Source of the DNA: Rudaeicoccus suwonensis | Lineage (GTDB): Bacteria > Actinomycetota > Actinomycetes > Actinomycetales > Dermatophilaceae | DNA length: 64,000 nt | Direction: 5' to 3' | NCBI RefSeq assembly: GCF_007829035.1 | Contig: NZ_VIVQ01000001.1 | Coordinates: 1,302,001 to 1,366,000, forward strand | Shown here: positions 8,175-19,116 of the stretch, piece after piece | How the letters are laid out: each line of letters starts with the position of its first letter | How positions within the stretch are numbered: the first letter of the stretch is position 1 | The notes under the pieces: model-generated | What the model saw: only the letters and a program-made list of their open reading frames with translations | Told to the model about the DNA's origin: nothing | The model's database searches: none | Program-made: the position numbers and the translations under genes

Positions 8175-8223
8175 GGCTGCCGATCACAGCCACCCCGCAC
8201 ACTGCTGGCACAATGTGCGGCCG

Positions 8224-8296
8224 GGGCCTGTAGCTCAGTTGGTAGAGCACCGCGTTTACACCGCGGGTGTCGTCGGTTCGAGCCCGGCCGGGCCCA
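8224..8296 (+). tRNA. tRNA-Val (anticodon TAC)
   Basis: 73-nt cloverleaf. The acceptor arm GGGCCTG pairs with CGGGCCC (one G-T pair) and the D stem is GCTC/GAGC. The anticodon stem CCGCG/CGCGG encloses loop TTTACAC, giving anticodon TAC for GTA codons. The T arm is GTCGG/CCGGC with TTCGAGC. After the discriminator A the genome reads CCG, so the terminal CCA is not encoded and must be added by nucleotidyltransferase. Confidence 0.97.
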
Positions 8297-8364
8297 CCGA
8301 TCGCAATACTGCTGCAAACACACATCATTCGAGAACACTGCCGCTCCGAAGGAGGCCCGCCGCC

Positions 8365-9207
8365 ATGACTGCGATCCTGGCCGACGTGGTGGCGGTGCTC
8401 GATTCGTTCTACCCACCGCAGACGGCGGCCGGCTGGGACCAGGTCGGTCTGGTGTCCGGTGATCCCGCCCAGCCGGTGCGGCGGGTGCATTTCGCCGTCG
8501 ACCCGACGCTGTCGGTGATCGAAGAGGCCCGTGACACCGGCGCCGACCTGCTGGTGACACACCACCCGCTGCTGCTGCGCGGGATCCACTCCGTCGCGAC
8601 CACCACGGCCAAGGGTGCGGCCGTCACCACGCTGATCGTCGCCGACGTGGCGCTCTACTGCGCACACACGACCGCGGACGTCGCCTCCCCGGGCGTCAAC
8701 GATGCGCTTGCGCTCGCCGCGGGGTTGCCCGAAGGCTGCGCCGCGCTCGACACCGAGGACGGCCAGCCCATCGGCCGGGTCGGCGACCTGGCCAGGCCTG
8801 TGCCGCTGCGAGAGTTCGCGCAGTCCTTGGCGGCAGCACTGCCCGCTGCGCCGGTCGGCCTGCGGGTGAGTGGTGATCCGTCGGCGATGGTGCAGCGGGT
8901 CGCAGTTCAGGGCGGCGCTGGCGACGGCCGATTCGATGCGGTCCGCGCCGTGGGCGCCGACGTCTACGTGACCGCGGACCTGCGCCACCACCCGGCGCTG
9001 GAGGCGCGTGAGGAGGCGCGGGGTGCTGCGCCATACCTGATCGACGCCGGGCACTGGGCCACCGAGGCACTCTGGCTGGCTGACAGTGCCGACCGCCTGC
9101 GGGCAGCTCTGTCCGAGCGCGGCGCCGACGTCGAGACCTATGTCTCACGGCTGTGCACCGACCCGTGGGACTTCCTCGTACCGACCACCGACGACCAGGA
9201 GAAGTGA
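8365..9207 (+). CDS. Nif3-like dinuclear metal-centre protein
   Basis: 280-aa NIF3/YbgI/DUF34 family protein. Conserved metal-binding motifs are visible: LLVTHHPLLLRG, the AHTTADVASPGVNDALA segment and the C-terminal DAGHWATE. The family forms ring-shaped hexamers with two metals; its substrate is debated (proposed GTP cyclohydrolase-like or dinucleotide-related). The ATG at 8365 follows a near-perfect AAGGAGG eight bases upstream; the open frame before it runs through the tRNA and is not coding. It precedes the zinc-ribbon protein as in M. tuberculosis Rv2230c-Rv2229c. Confidence 0.9.
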   Translation: MTAILADVVAVLDSFYPPQTAAGWDQVGLVSGDPAQPVRRVHFAVDPTLSVIEEARDTGADLLVTHHPLLLRGIHSVATTTAKGAAVTTLIVADVALYCAHTTADVASPGVNDALALAAGLPEGCAALDTEDGQPIGRVGDLARPVPLREFAQSLAAALPAAPVGLRVSGDPSAMVQRVAVQGGAGDGRFDAVRAVGADVYVTADLRHHPALEAREEARGAAPYLIDAGHWATEALWLADSADRLRAALSERGADVETYVSRLCTDPWDFLVPTTDDQEK

Positions 9208-9214
9208 GCATCCC

Positions 9215-9955
9215 GTGAAGGCTGACCTCGTGCGCCAGTGGCGCCTGTTGGATCTGCAGAAGCTCGACACCAGGCTGGACCAACTGGCGCACAAGGAGCG
9301 GCAGCTGCCTGTCACGGCGCAGCTTGAGCAGGCGACCGCCCGGCGCGCCGCGCTCGCCGAGGAGGTCGTGCTCGCCGGCATCGCGGTGCAGGACAGTGAG
9401 CGTGCCGTGACCAAGGCCGATGCTGCCGTGCAGCTGGTGCGTGACCGCGCCGCACGAGACAAGCAGCGGTTGGAGTCCGGTGCCGGCTCGGCCAAGGACC
9501 TTCAGGGCCTGCAGCACGAACTGGAGACCCTGGCCCGTCGGCAGGCCGAGCTCGAGGACGCCGAGCTTGAAGTGATGGAGAACGCCGAGGCGCTGAAGGC
9601 CGACCTGGCGACGAAGCAGACCGCGGAGGCCGACGCCGAGGCCGAGGTCGCGCAGCTGTCCGTTCGCCGCGAGCAGGAGGTCGCCGAGATCGCGAGCGAA
9701 CGCGAGCAGGTGCAACGTGATCGGGCCAATGTCGCTCCCGGCATCGGCGCCGAACTGCTCGGCCTCTATGAAAAGATCCGCGAGCAGCAGGGCGGGGTGG
9801 GGGCGGCTGCGCTGTCTCAAAAGCGCTGCGGTGGTTGCGGCCTCGAGCTCGGGTCGGCTGACCTGGCCCGGATTCGCGCCGCCGCCGAGGACGAAGTGGT
9901 GCGCTGCGAGGAATGCCGCCGGATCCTCATCCGGACTGCCGAATCAGGTCTGTGA
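9215..9955 (+). CDS. coiled-coil C4 zinc-ribbon protein (CT398/Rv2229c-like)
   Basis: 246 aa. Residues about 10-180 form a long Ala/Glu/Arg-rich coiled-coil hairpin (LAHKERQLP to EREQVQRDRAN). They are followed by a four-cysteine zinc ribbon, CGGCGLEL ... CEECRRIL, at the C-terminus. The family partners with the Nif3-like protein in many actinobacteria and chlamydiae; its function is unresolved, with nucleic-acid contact or trafficking suggested. A GTG start at 9215 fits, with AGGAG 12 nt upstream. It is followed by RNase H after 4 nt. Confidence 0.85.
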   Translation: MKADLVRQWRLLDLQKLDTRLDQLAHKERQLPVTAQLEQATARRAALAEEVVLAGIAVQDSERAVTKADAAVQLVRDRAARDKQRLESGAGSAKDLQGLQHELETLARRQAELEDAELEVMENAEALKADLATKQTAEADAEAEVAQLSVRREQEVAEIASEREQVQRDRANVAPGIGAELLGLYEKIREQQGGVGAAALSQKRCGGCGLELGSADLARIRAAAEDEVVRCEECRRILIRTAESGL

Positions 9956-9959
9956 GCTG

Positions 9960-11132
9960 ATGGGCCGTCGACTCGTCGTCGAAGCTGACGGAGGTTCGCG
10001 CGGCAATCCCGGCGTCGCCGGGTATGGCGCCCTGGTTCGCGACGCGACAACCAGTGCCCTGCTCGCCGAACGCGCCGCGCCGCTGGGCAAGCAGAGCAAC
10101 AATGTCGCCGAATACCAAGGCATGATCGCCGGTCTGCGAGCTGCGGTGGCGATCGATCCGGGTGCCGACATCGCGGTGCGGATGGATTCCAAGCTGGTCA
10201 TCGAGCAGATGGCCGGGCGGTGGAAGATCAAGCACGCCGACATGCAGCGGCTCGCCGCCGAAGCGCAGGAGATCGTGCGCGAGCTGCGCTCCTGTGGTGG
10301 TTCGATCAGCTGGACCTGGATTCCACGGGCCGAGAACAAGGCCGCCGACAAGCTCTCCAACGACGGCATGGACGGCAAACACGTCGACCGCGATGTATGG
10401 CGCGAGTCGGGCGCCGCTGCGTCGTCTGCTGAACCTGTCCCGTCGTCAGCATCTGCTTCGTCCTCCGAACCGACACCGGCGACGGTGCCTGGCCCGGAGG
10501 ATCGGGTGGCATCGACACCCGCGATGCGCCTGATCCTCGTGCGGCACGGGGTCACCGACTTCACCGTCCAGAGCCGCCTCGACGGTCGTGGGGGAGCCGA
10601 TCCCAGCCTCAACGCCGCCGGCCGCGAGCAGGCAGCTGCTGCGGCAACTGCGGTCGCGGACATCGTCACCGGTCCTGTCGCCGTGCTGACCTCGTCACTG
10701 GCGCGGGCCCGCGAGACCGGCGCGGCCATCGCTGCCGAGCTGGGTGTCGCGGCGCGTCAGGACGCCGACTGGGACGAGCAGAGCTTCGGCGAGTGGGACG
10801 GCCTGACCTTCCGGCAGATCGGTGAGCGCTATCCGGGCCAGGCAGCGCGGCTGCGAGTCGAGGACGATTTCCGTGCGGCCGGTGGTGAGAGCCACGTCGA
10901 ACTCGCCGACCGCATCGCGCAGGCGCGGAAGCGGGCCATCGCCATTGGCGGCACCGTCGTGGTGGCGACTCATCGCAAGCCGATCATGACCGTGCTGCAG
11001 TCACTGCTCGGTATCTCGACCGGCCACGCGTGGCTGATCAACATCGATCCCGCGTCGCTGACCGCGATCGACGTGCGTGCCGACGGCACGGCAACCGTGA
11101 CCTGGGTCAACGACACCCACCACCTGCGCTGA
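9960..11132 (+). CDS. bifunctional RNase HI / histidine phosphatase (Rv2228c-like)
   Basis: 390 aa in two domains. Residues 1-140 are RNase HI with catalytic Asp10 (VVEADGGSRGNPG), Glu51 (NVAEYQGM) and Asp76 (RMDSKL), degrading RNA in RNA-DNA hybrids. A Ser/Ala/Pro-rich linker follows. From about 188 to the end is a histidine-phosphatase domain with His196 in LILVRHGVTDF and a second histidine in VVATHRKPI. The mycobacterial homologue has both RNase H and alpha-ribazole phosphatase activity. The ATG overlaps no neighbour but lies 4 nt after the zinc-ribbon stop, so this is one operon. Confidence 0.92.
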   Translation: MGRRLVVEADGGSRGNPGVAGYGALVRDATTSALLAERAAPLGKQSNNVAEYQGMIAGLRAAVAIDPGADIAVRMDSKLVIEQMAGRWKIKHADMQRLAAEAQEIVRELRSCGGSISWTWIPRAENKAADKLSNDGMDGKHVDRDVWRESGAAASSAEPVPSSASASSSEPTPATVPGPEDRVASTPAMRLILVRHGVTDFTVQSRLDGRGGADPSLNAAGREQAAAAATAVADIVTGPVAVLTSSLARARETGAAIAAELGVAARQDADWDEQSFGEWDGLTFRQIGERYPGQAARLRVEDDFRAAGGESHVELADRIAQARKRAIAIGGTVVVATHRKPIMTVLQSLLGISTGHAWLINIDPASLTAIDVRADGTATVTWVNDTHHLR

Positions 11133-11218
11133 CTCCCCAGGTCGGCGAGAGCCGGCGCGGAGTGTCGCGGCTGGACGCCGGGCACCGCCGAGGTGGTGCT
11201 TGTGCAAGGCTTTCGCAC

Positions 11219-11626
11219 ATGAGTTACGCCGGTGATGTGACCCCCGAGCAGGCGTATGACGCGCTGCGCGACGACCCGGACGCGGTCCTGATCGATGTCC
11301 GGACCCGCGCCGAGTGGACCTACGTCGGTGTGCCCGACCTGACTGCGTTGAACAAACAGGTCGTGTGCATCGAATGGCTGGACTTTCCTGACGGCCAGGT
11401 CAATCCGGACTTCGTCGACCAGGTGCGCTCGATGTGTCCGGGCAGCGGGGCGGCATACCTGTTGTGTCGTTCCGGGGTGCGATCAGTGGCCGCTGCTGAG
11501 GCGCTGACCGCAGCCGGCGTGCCCGCGGTATACAACGTGCTCGAAGGATTCGAGGGCGGGCTCGACGAGCACGGGCATCGCGCGGTCTCTGGGTGGAAGG
11601 TGGCGGGCCTGCCATGGCGCCAGTAG
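11219..11626 (+). CDS. rhodanese-like sulfurtransferase domain protein
   Basis: 135-aa single rhodanese domain with active-site loop LLCRSGVRS (Cys83) and N-terminal DAVLIDVRTRAEW, the standard fold markers. It probably carries persulfide sulfur. Its 3' end overlaps the metZ start by 13 nt in the same direction, and this pairing with O-succinylhomoserine sulfhydrylase suggests a role in sulfur supply or sulfide handling for methionine synthesis (inference). The ATG has AAGG nine bases upstream. Confidence 0.85.
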   Translation: MSYAGDVTPEQAYDALRDDPDAVLIDVRTRAEWTYVGVPDLTALNKQVVCIEWLDFPDGQVNPDFVDQVRSMCPGSGAAYLLCRSGVRSVAAAEALTAAGVPAVYNVLEGFEGGLDEHGHRAVSGWKVAGLPWRQ

Positions 11627-12810
11627 ACGAATCCGGTTGGCAGCCGGACACTCTCGCGGTGCGCGCCGGCCTGAGCCGCAGCGCGTTCGAGGAGACCGCC
11701 GAGGCGATGTATCTCACCTCGGGCTTCGTCTACGCCACCGCAGAGGAGGCCGAGGCAGCCTTCAAGGGTGATGTCGACCGCTACGTCTACAGCAGATACG
11801 GCAACCCCACCGTCACGGCTTTCGAAGAGCGGCTGCGCCAACTGGAAGGTGCGGAGGCGTGTTACGCGACCGGTTCGGGCATGGGCGCGGTCTTCACCGC
11901 GCTCGCGGCGCTGCTCGGTGCGGGGGACCGTGTCGTCGCTGCCAGGGGCCTCTTCGGGTCGTGCTTCGTGATCCTTGACGAGATCCTGCCGCGCTGGGGA
12001 GTGCAGACGGTCTTCGTCGACGGCGGCGACAACGAGCAATGGCGCGCGGCATTGTCCGAACCGACGACAGCGGTCTTCTTCGAGACGCCCAGCAACCCGA
12101 TGCAGGAGCTTGTCGATCTCGAATTTGTTTGTGCAGCAGCGCATTCCGCGGGGGCGAAGGTCGTCGTCGACAACGTCTTCGGCACCCCGGTGTTCTCGCG
12201 ACCGATGCAGCACGGCGCCGACATCGTCGTCTATTCGGCCACCAAGCACATCGACGGTCAGGGCCGTGTGCTCGGCGGCGCGATCCTGGGGCCGGCGGAC
12301 TTCATCAACGGCCCGGTGGAGAACCTTGTGCGGCATACCGGCCCGTCGCTGTCGCCGTTCAACGCCTGGGTGCTCCTCAAGGGTCTGGAGACGATGCGGC
12401 TGCGGGTGGAGCACCAGGCGCGCTCGGCGATGGCGGTCGCGCAGACCCTGCAGGCGCACCCAGGTGTGCAGCGGGTCTGGTACCCGTTCCTGCCGTCGCA
12501 CCCGCAGCACGATCTCGCGCAGCGTCAGATGCTCGGCGGCGGCACGGTCGTCACCTTCGAGTTGCCCGGTGGCCGCGACGAGGCCTTCACGGTGATGAAT
12601 GCCCTTGAGATCATTGACATCTCAAATAATCTCGGTGATTCCAAATCGCTCATCACACATCCGGCGACGACCACGCACCGGCGGATGGGCGAAGCGGCGC
12701 GTGCCCAGGTCGGCATCACCGACGGTGTGCTGCGCATCTCCGTCGGCCTTGAGGACGTCGACGATCTGGTGCGCGATCTGAGCGCAGCGCTCAGCAGACT
12801 GCCAGCGTGA
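11614..12810 (+). CDS. metZ: O-succinylhomoserine sulfhydrylase
   Basis: PLP enzyme of the Cys/Met metabolism family making homocysteine directly from O-succinylhomoserine and sulfide. The 398 aa include YSRYGNPTV (phosphate contact), ETPSNP, and Lys211 in YSATKHIDGQG as the Schiff-base lysine. The GQGRVLGG stretch and MYLTSGFVY are typical of MetZ rather than MetB. The ATG at 11614 lies inside the rhodanese gene end; a GTG at 11593 is possible. The last 20 bases overlap the convergent permease gene. Confidence 0.88.
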   Translation: MAPVDESGWQPDTLAVRAGLSRSAFEETAEAMYLTSGFVYATAEEAEAAFKGDVDRYVYSRYGNPTVTAFEERLRQLEGAEACYATGSGMGAVFTALAALLGAGDRVVAARGLFGSCFVILDEILPRWGVQTVFVDGGDNEQWRAALSEPTTAVFFETPSNPMQELVDLEFVCAAAHSAGAKVVVDNVFGTPVFSRPMQHGADIVVYSATKHIDGQGRVLGGAILGPADFINGPVENLVRHTGPSLSPFNAWVLLKGLETMRLRVEHQARSAMAVAQTLQAHPGVQRVWYPFLPSHPQHDLAQRQMLGGGTVVTFELPGGRDEAFTVMNALEIIDISNNLGDSKSLITHPATTTHRRMGEAARAQVGITDGVLRISVGLEDVDDLVRDLSAALSRLPA

Positions 12811-13867
12811 GGGTGGCTGCCGTCACCGTGACCACGGCGACGGCAGCACTCTCAATCGTGAAGCGCCGCAACGGGATCGACAGGCCGGCGCGCTGGCAGC
12901 GCGAGCGCCACAGCAGGGTCGCCAGCGAGCCCCACACCGTGACGATCGGGCCGGCGTTCACTCCGATCAGCAAGGCCATCAACCGGTGGGCGTCCTGGGC
13001 GACCGAAGGTTGCAGCGCCAGGAATGCCGGCAGATTGTTGACGGCGTTCGCACCGAGCGCTCCGATGCCCGCGACACGCAACAGGTGACCGGCGCCGGTG
13101 CCCTCTCCCGTCATCCGCTGCAGCAGTGAGGTGAGACCGTGCGGCCCGGCTGCTTCGACCAGGACGAACAACGCGCTGACACCGATCACCATCTGCCACG
13201 GGACGGCGATGTGGCGCACCCCGGCGCGATCCCGCAATGCGAGTGTCGCCAGCAGTGCAACGGCCGCGACGGTGGCCGGGATCGCCGGAGTGATCCCGGT
13301 GACGAACACCGGCCCCAGCGCGACGCACACGAAGCCCGACACGCGCAGCAGCACCGGATCGTGGCCGGTCGGCGCATCGGGTGCCGCGTAGGTTCCGCGT
13401 AGTTGGCGACCGTGCAGCGCAGCGATCGTCAGGGCTGTCGCCACCATCGCCACGAGTGCGGGTGCCCAGGCGACCGAGACGTATGCCGCAAAGCCGCCCC
13501 AGCGTGAGAAGTCATGCATGGCAAGCAGATTCGACAAGTTGGACACTGGCAGGAGTAGTGATGCGGTGTTCGCCAGCCAGACGGTGGTCAGGGCGAATGG
13601 CAGTGCCGCCACGCCGATCTGCCGCGCCATCGCGATGACCACGGGTGTCAGCAGGACAGCGGTCGTGTCGAGGCTGAGGACCGTCGTCGCGGCGCAGGAC
13701 AGCACGACGACCACAACCCACAGTCGCCAGGTGCGCCCTCTGGCAAGGCGTGCCGCCCAATAGCCGGCGATCTCGAAGACGCCTGCCCGCTGCGAGATCT
13801 CGGCGACGACGGTGATCGCGACCAGGAAGACCAGGATCGGTCCGACCCGGTCGATCAGCTCACTCAT
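12791..13867 (-). CDS. SLC13/ArsB-type membrane transporter
   Basis: 358-aa polytopic protein with about 10 hydrophobic segments, of the ion-transporter superfamily (ArsB/NhaD/CitM). It shows two inverted-repeat signatures: SLDTTAVLLTPVVIAMA with ANTASLLLPVSNLSNL in the first half, and ANAVNNLPAFLAL with NAGPIVTVWGSLATLLW in the second. These NxxNLP/TS motifs bind the anion. The cargo is not evident, since arsenite, dicarboxylate and sodium/proton types share the fold, and no arsenic genes lie nearby. Its ATG overlaps the yaaA stop by four bases, so the two are co-transcribed leftward. Confidence 0.8.
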   Translation of the reverse strand: MSELIDRVGPILVFLVAITVVAEISQRAGVFEIAGYWAARLARGRTWRLWVVVVVLSCAATTVLSLDTTAVLLTPVVIAMARQIGVAALPFALTTVWLANTASLLLPVSNLSNLLAMHDFSRWGGFAAYVSVAWAPALVAMVATALTIAALHGRQLRGTYAAPDAPTGHDPVLLRVSGFVCVALGPVFVTGITPAIPATVAAVALLATLALRDRAGVRHIAVPWQMVIGVSALFVLVEAAGPHGLTSLLQRMTGEGTGAGHLLRVAGIGALGANAVNNLPAFLALQPSVAQDAHRLMALLIGVNAGPIVTVWGSLATLLWRSRCQRAGLSIPLRRFTIESAAVAVVTVTAATLTLAVC

Positions 13868-14610
13868 GCCGGTGTCACGGACAGGTCCCACGGGACGGTC
13901 GCCCTGGCAGGCTCCTGCAGGGCCACCTCGAACCGGGTCGCCAGCACGTCACGCAAGGCTGCCGGAGAGCGAGCATCGGTTCCGGTCTCGACCAGGTGGC
14001 GGGTGACCAGGCCGCGCGTGTGCTTGGCCATGTGGGTGGCGCCTGGAACGACGATGCGGACCCAGCGGCGGGCCTGCTCCTGACCCGGATGCCAGGCTGC
14101 GGCATACGTGCTCGATCTGCAGTCGACGATCACGCCGCGTCCGGCGGCCGCGGTCATCTCGGTATCGAGTTCGGGCCGCCAGATAGCGGCGAGCGGCGCG
14201 AGGCCGGGCAATTTCGTCGACATCGACAGCCGGTATGCCGGGACCTTGTCGCCCAGGCGCAGTGCTCCGAACAGTGCGGACTGCACCACGATCCACCGCC
14301 GGGCGCGCCGCGTCGCCGCGCTGTCGAGGGAGGCCAGGTCGAGGGCGTCATACAGCACACCGGTGTAGAGATCGGCCACCATCTGCGCGGGCGAGGTCCG
14401 CAGATCGACATTGCGCGCGACCTCTGCGGCGACGCCGGGACTGATGCCGAGCCGGTGGCACGCGTCGGGGCCGGCGCTCGCCGCCGCCAGAGTGTCGGCG
14501 ATCAGGCTGCGGGTCCTGGTCAGGCCGGGGAAGCTGAGTCGCTCCAGCTTCAGCGGCGCACCACGTCGGCGAGGCGTCTTGGTCTCGGAGGGCGGCAGCA
14601 GGATCAGCAC
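13864..14610 (-). CDS. yaaA: YaaA/DUF328 peroxide-stress protein
   Basis: 248 aa, the usual length for YaaA, which limits intracellular iron and damage during peroxide stress in E. coli and binds DNA. The N-terminus LILLPPSETKTP and the middle LYTGVLYDALD, QSALFGALRLGDKVPAYRLSM and TYAAAW segments are diagnostic. The start is a GTG at 14610; open sequence further upstream is low-complexity and lacks homology. It is coupled by an ATGA overlap to the downstream transporter. Confidence 0.87.
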   Translation of the reverse strand: MLILLPPSETKTPRRRGAPLKLERLSFPGLTRTRSLIADTLAAASAGPDACHRLGISPGVAAEVARNVDLRTSPAQMVADLYTGVLYDALDLASLDSAATRRARRWIVVQSALFGALRLGDKVPAYRLSMSTKLPGLAPLAAIWRPELDTEMTAAAGRGVIVDCRSSTYAAAWHPGQEQARRWVRIVVPGATHMAKHTRGLVTRHLVETGTDARSPAALRDVLATRFEVALQEPARATVPWDLSVTPA

Positions 14611-14965
14611 GCGCCGCAGAATACGGCCTGCGCCGCCGCCGTCGAGGCGCTGGTCATGACAAGAAGCTCCGCCCGTGGACAAATCTGCCGATCCCGGAAA
14701 TTCAAACGTGTCCGACAGTGACGTCTGAACTTCCGGCGAGGGAGCTGCCCGGTCGGTGTCCGGCACGAGAGCTGTGTCGTGCTGGGCGGAGCACGCGAGA
14801 CGAGTCACCGCAACATGACGGCCGTCTGCCGGAGCGCGACGGCGGTCGAGCCAGGCAAGGCGACCGGCGGACGTGCCGGCGGAACGACGAGGCCGCTCGG
14901 CGGCCGAACGCCTGGGCGTCGGCGCCCGCTGAACCACAGGTCGCGACGCCGGTATGCTCACTCAC
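14611..14965. other. intergenic region between yaaA and rnpB
   Basis: 355 bases with no supportable gene. Open frames here run into the RNase P RNA and have no homology or ribosome site. The right end carries a candidate rnpB promoter: TATGCT at 14953-14958 as -10, with CTGAAC about 18 bases upstream as a weak -35. The yaaA promoter must lie in the left part but has no clear consensus. Confidence 0.5.
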
Positions 14966-15343
14966 GGATGAGTCGGCCGGGCGGCCGCGTCGGGAGTGTT
15001 CCCGCCGAGGAAAGTCCGGACTCCGACAGGGCAAGGTGGTGGCTAACGGCCACCCGGGGTGACCCGCGGGACAGTGCCACAGAAAGCAAACCGCCGTCGG
15101 TGAGAGCCGACGGTAAGGGTGAAACGGTGTGTGTAAGAGACCACCAGCACGCCAGGTGACTGGCGTGGCTAGGTAAACCCCACCTGGAGCAAGATCAGAC
15201 AGTGTGCGTTCGAGGGCGGCCCGTCCGAGCACGCGGGTAGATCGCTGGAGGCGGCTGGCAACAGTCGTCGTAGATGGATGGTCGCCACGTGTCGCCCGAG
15301 AGGGCGGCGCCATACAAAATCCGGCTTACAGGCCGACTCATCC
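14966..15343 (+). ncRNA. rnpB: RNase P RNA, bacterial class A
   Basis: About 378 nt. The 5' GGATGAGTCGGCC pairs with the 3' GGCCGACTCATCC to form the terminal P1 helix. The conserved core GAGGAAAGTCCGGACTCC, the universal ACAGAAA (15078-15084), GGGTGAAACGGTG with GTAAGAGACCACCAGC, and the 3' conserved block ending in TTACAGG are all recognisable. It cleaves the 5' leader of pre-tRNAs. The predicted start is about 8 nt after a TATGCT -10 box. A convergent gene ends 21 bases downstream. Confidence 0.95.
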
Positions 15344-15364
15344 ACTTACGTGCCCGGCCATTCT

Positions 15365-16861
15365 TCAGCGGGCCAGGCCCGCCGACGTGGCCCAGGCCGA
15401 GATGTCGGCGACCGTCGGATTGTCCGACAGCTTTGGTAAGTCGACCAGGTCCGGTATGTCGAAGTCGGTCGCGCTCATGCCGGCACCACCCAGCGTCGAC
15501 GTCTTCGCAGCGCGGAAGTCGGGCTTCGCCGTCCAGCGCACCGCGTTGGCGTTGCTGGAGACGTAAAGGCCGGCGGCGTTTTTGTGGGCGGCGCTCTTGG
15601 TGCCTTTTGCGAGGGTGATTTCGCCCAAGGCGAGCGAATTGCCCGTCGAACGTATGGCGACCGCCGCCGGGTTGGCGAACGTGTCGTGCCAGGGATCGCT
15701 GATCGTGCCTCGGCCGATGCGGGCGCTGGTGTTGTCGTACCAGAGCGCGATGCCGAACGGCGATGGCTCGATGATGCGGAAGTCGTCGATGAGCACGTGG
15801 TCGGTCTGATACAGCTGCACTCCGGCCGCAACCGTCGACGGGTCGCCGTTGGCGCCGGTGTTGGTGCGCCCGGAGCCGTAGCCGATGACGGTGTTGCCGA
15901 TGATGCGCCCGGTCGCCGCTTCGGTCCGGCGCCCGGAGATGCCGGCGCCGATGAGTTTGATGCCGCTGCCGAGCGACCCGTCCGACACACCCGACTCCAC
16001 CGTGCAGAAAAGCACGTTGATGTCGGTGGGACCCATGATGTCGGCGCCGGTGCTGTCAGGGCAGGGCACCGCGGCGATCCCGTGATAGCAGCCATGGACC
16101 CTGGTGCCCAGTACGGTGATGTGGTCGCCGCCGTGGGTCTCGACGCCTTCCCAGCCGGTGGAGGCGATGAGGCCGCCACGCACATCGCACCACCGTGACC
16201 GGGGGTACCTCGCAAGGTCGTCCTCGGTCTGATCCCGAGAGAAGGCGATCGGGTAGCTCTGCCAGTAGTGGTTGGCGTCTTTGCCGTACAACCGCTCCAC
16301 ATGCGGGTCGTCGATCGTCACGTTCCAACAGGACAGATGCTCGAAGCCGGCATACCCGCAGTTGGTGACCTCGCACGAGCGGTACGCCAAGTCGAGGCAA
16401 TGCTGCATCCACCATCCGGCGGACTGGAAACCGTCGACGCTCACGTCTTCGAACCGCAACCCCCGGATCCACCCTGCTGTGTCGGTATCACCGTCGGCGC
16501 CGACCGCCGGGGTGCCGGCGCAGTCGAAGGCGCGGTGCATCGGATTGCCGTAGGGCCGGCCGCCCTTGTCGCCTTGCAGGTGCAACCCGATGAATCGGGA
16601 GCCGGAGTTGTCCGGGCCGAGGGCGAAGGCAGGGGTCGTGCCGTTGTCGACGATGGTGGCGCCGCGCGCGTCGAGGGTCACGGCGCCGTTCGGTGTCACC
16701 GGTCCGTCCGACAGGTTGATGGTTGCTCCCGCCGGAATGTGCACGACCGAACCGGTCGGGGCGTCGGTCAGCAACTGCTGCAGTGCCGTCGTCGAGCAGG
16801 CGACACCGGACAGGTCCACATCCGGTGCCGCGGTGCGCACGTCCAGCGTGGCGGCAGTCAT
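15365..16861 (-). CDS. right-handed parallel beta-helix protein, function unknown
   Basis: 498-aa protein with pectate-lyase-like repeats: short strands rich in N, G, V and I (LRFEDVSVDGFQSAGWWMQH, CEVTNCGYAGFEHLSCWNV, GGDHITVLGTRVHGC, INVLFCTVESGVSD). This is the pattern of beta-helix polysaccharide lyases, epimerases and phage tailspikes. There is no signal peptide at the chosen ATG (MTAATLDVRTAAPDV); an alternative start at 16903 does not add one. It follows guaB1 by 7 nt in the same direction, an unusual partner. Substrate and location are unknown. The ribosome site is weak. Confidence 0.75.
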   Translation of the reverse strand: MTAATLDVRTAAPDVDLSGVACSTTALQQLLTDAPTGSVVHIPAGATINLSDGPVTPNGAVTLDARGATIVDNGTTPAFALGPDNSGSRFIGLHLQGDKGGRPYGNPMHRAFDCAGTPAVGADGDTDTAGWIRGLRFEDVSVDGFQSAGWWMQHCLDLAYRSCEVTNCGYAGFEHLSCWNVTIDDPHVERLYGKDANHYWQSYPIAFSRDQTEDDLARYPRSRWCDVRGGLIASTGWEGVETHGGDHITVLGTRVHGCYHGIAAVPCPDSTGADIMGPTDINVLFCTVESGVSDGSLGSGIKLIGAGISGRRTEAATGRIIGNTVIGYGSGRTNTGANGDPSTVAAGVQLYQTDHVLIDDFRIIEPSPFGIALWYDNTSARIGRGTISDPWHDTFANPAAVAIRSTGNSLALGEITLAKGTKSAAHKNAAGLYVSSNANAVRWTAKPDFRAAKTSTLGGAGMSATDFDIPDLVDLPKLSDNPTVADISAWATSAGLAR

Positions 16862-16868
16862 CGCAGGA

Positions 16869-19053
<2,185 letters not shown>

Positions 19054-19088
19054 CCGTTCGTCGCCGATCGGCACGCCACCTTCGTGAT

Positions 19089-19107
19089 TGAGGTAAGCCT
19101 CACCTAT
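19089..19107 (+). promoter_or_regulatory. DtxR/IdeR iron box overlapping a -10 promoter element
   Basis: TGAGGTAAGCCTCACCTAT matches the actinobacterial iron-box consensus (TTAGGTTAGGCTAACCTAA) at 14 of 19 positions, including both AGG and ACCT cores. It overlaps TATGAT (19105-19110), a good -10 box. Bound Fe-DtxR would block RNA polymerase, so the small downstream gene should be induced by iron starvation. The match is read directly; the regulation is inferred. Confidence 0.7.
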
Positions 19108-19116
19108 GATGGTGAC

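Noticed and set aside
11133-11620. Possible SAM riboswitch or S-box before the rhodanese-metZ genes
   Set aside because: Only 86 bases separate them from the upstream gene and no conserved riboswitch core or terminator is visible.
14718-15062. Open frame running from the yaaA-rnpB gap into RNase P RNA
   Set aside because: It crosses the conserved 5' domain of rnpB and has an Arg-rich filler composition.
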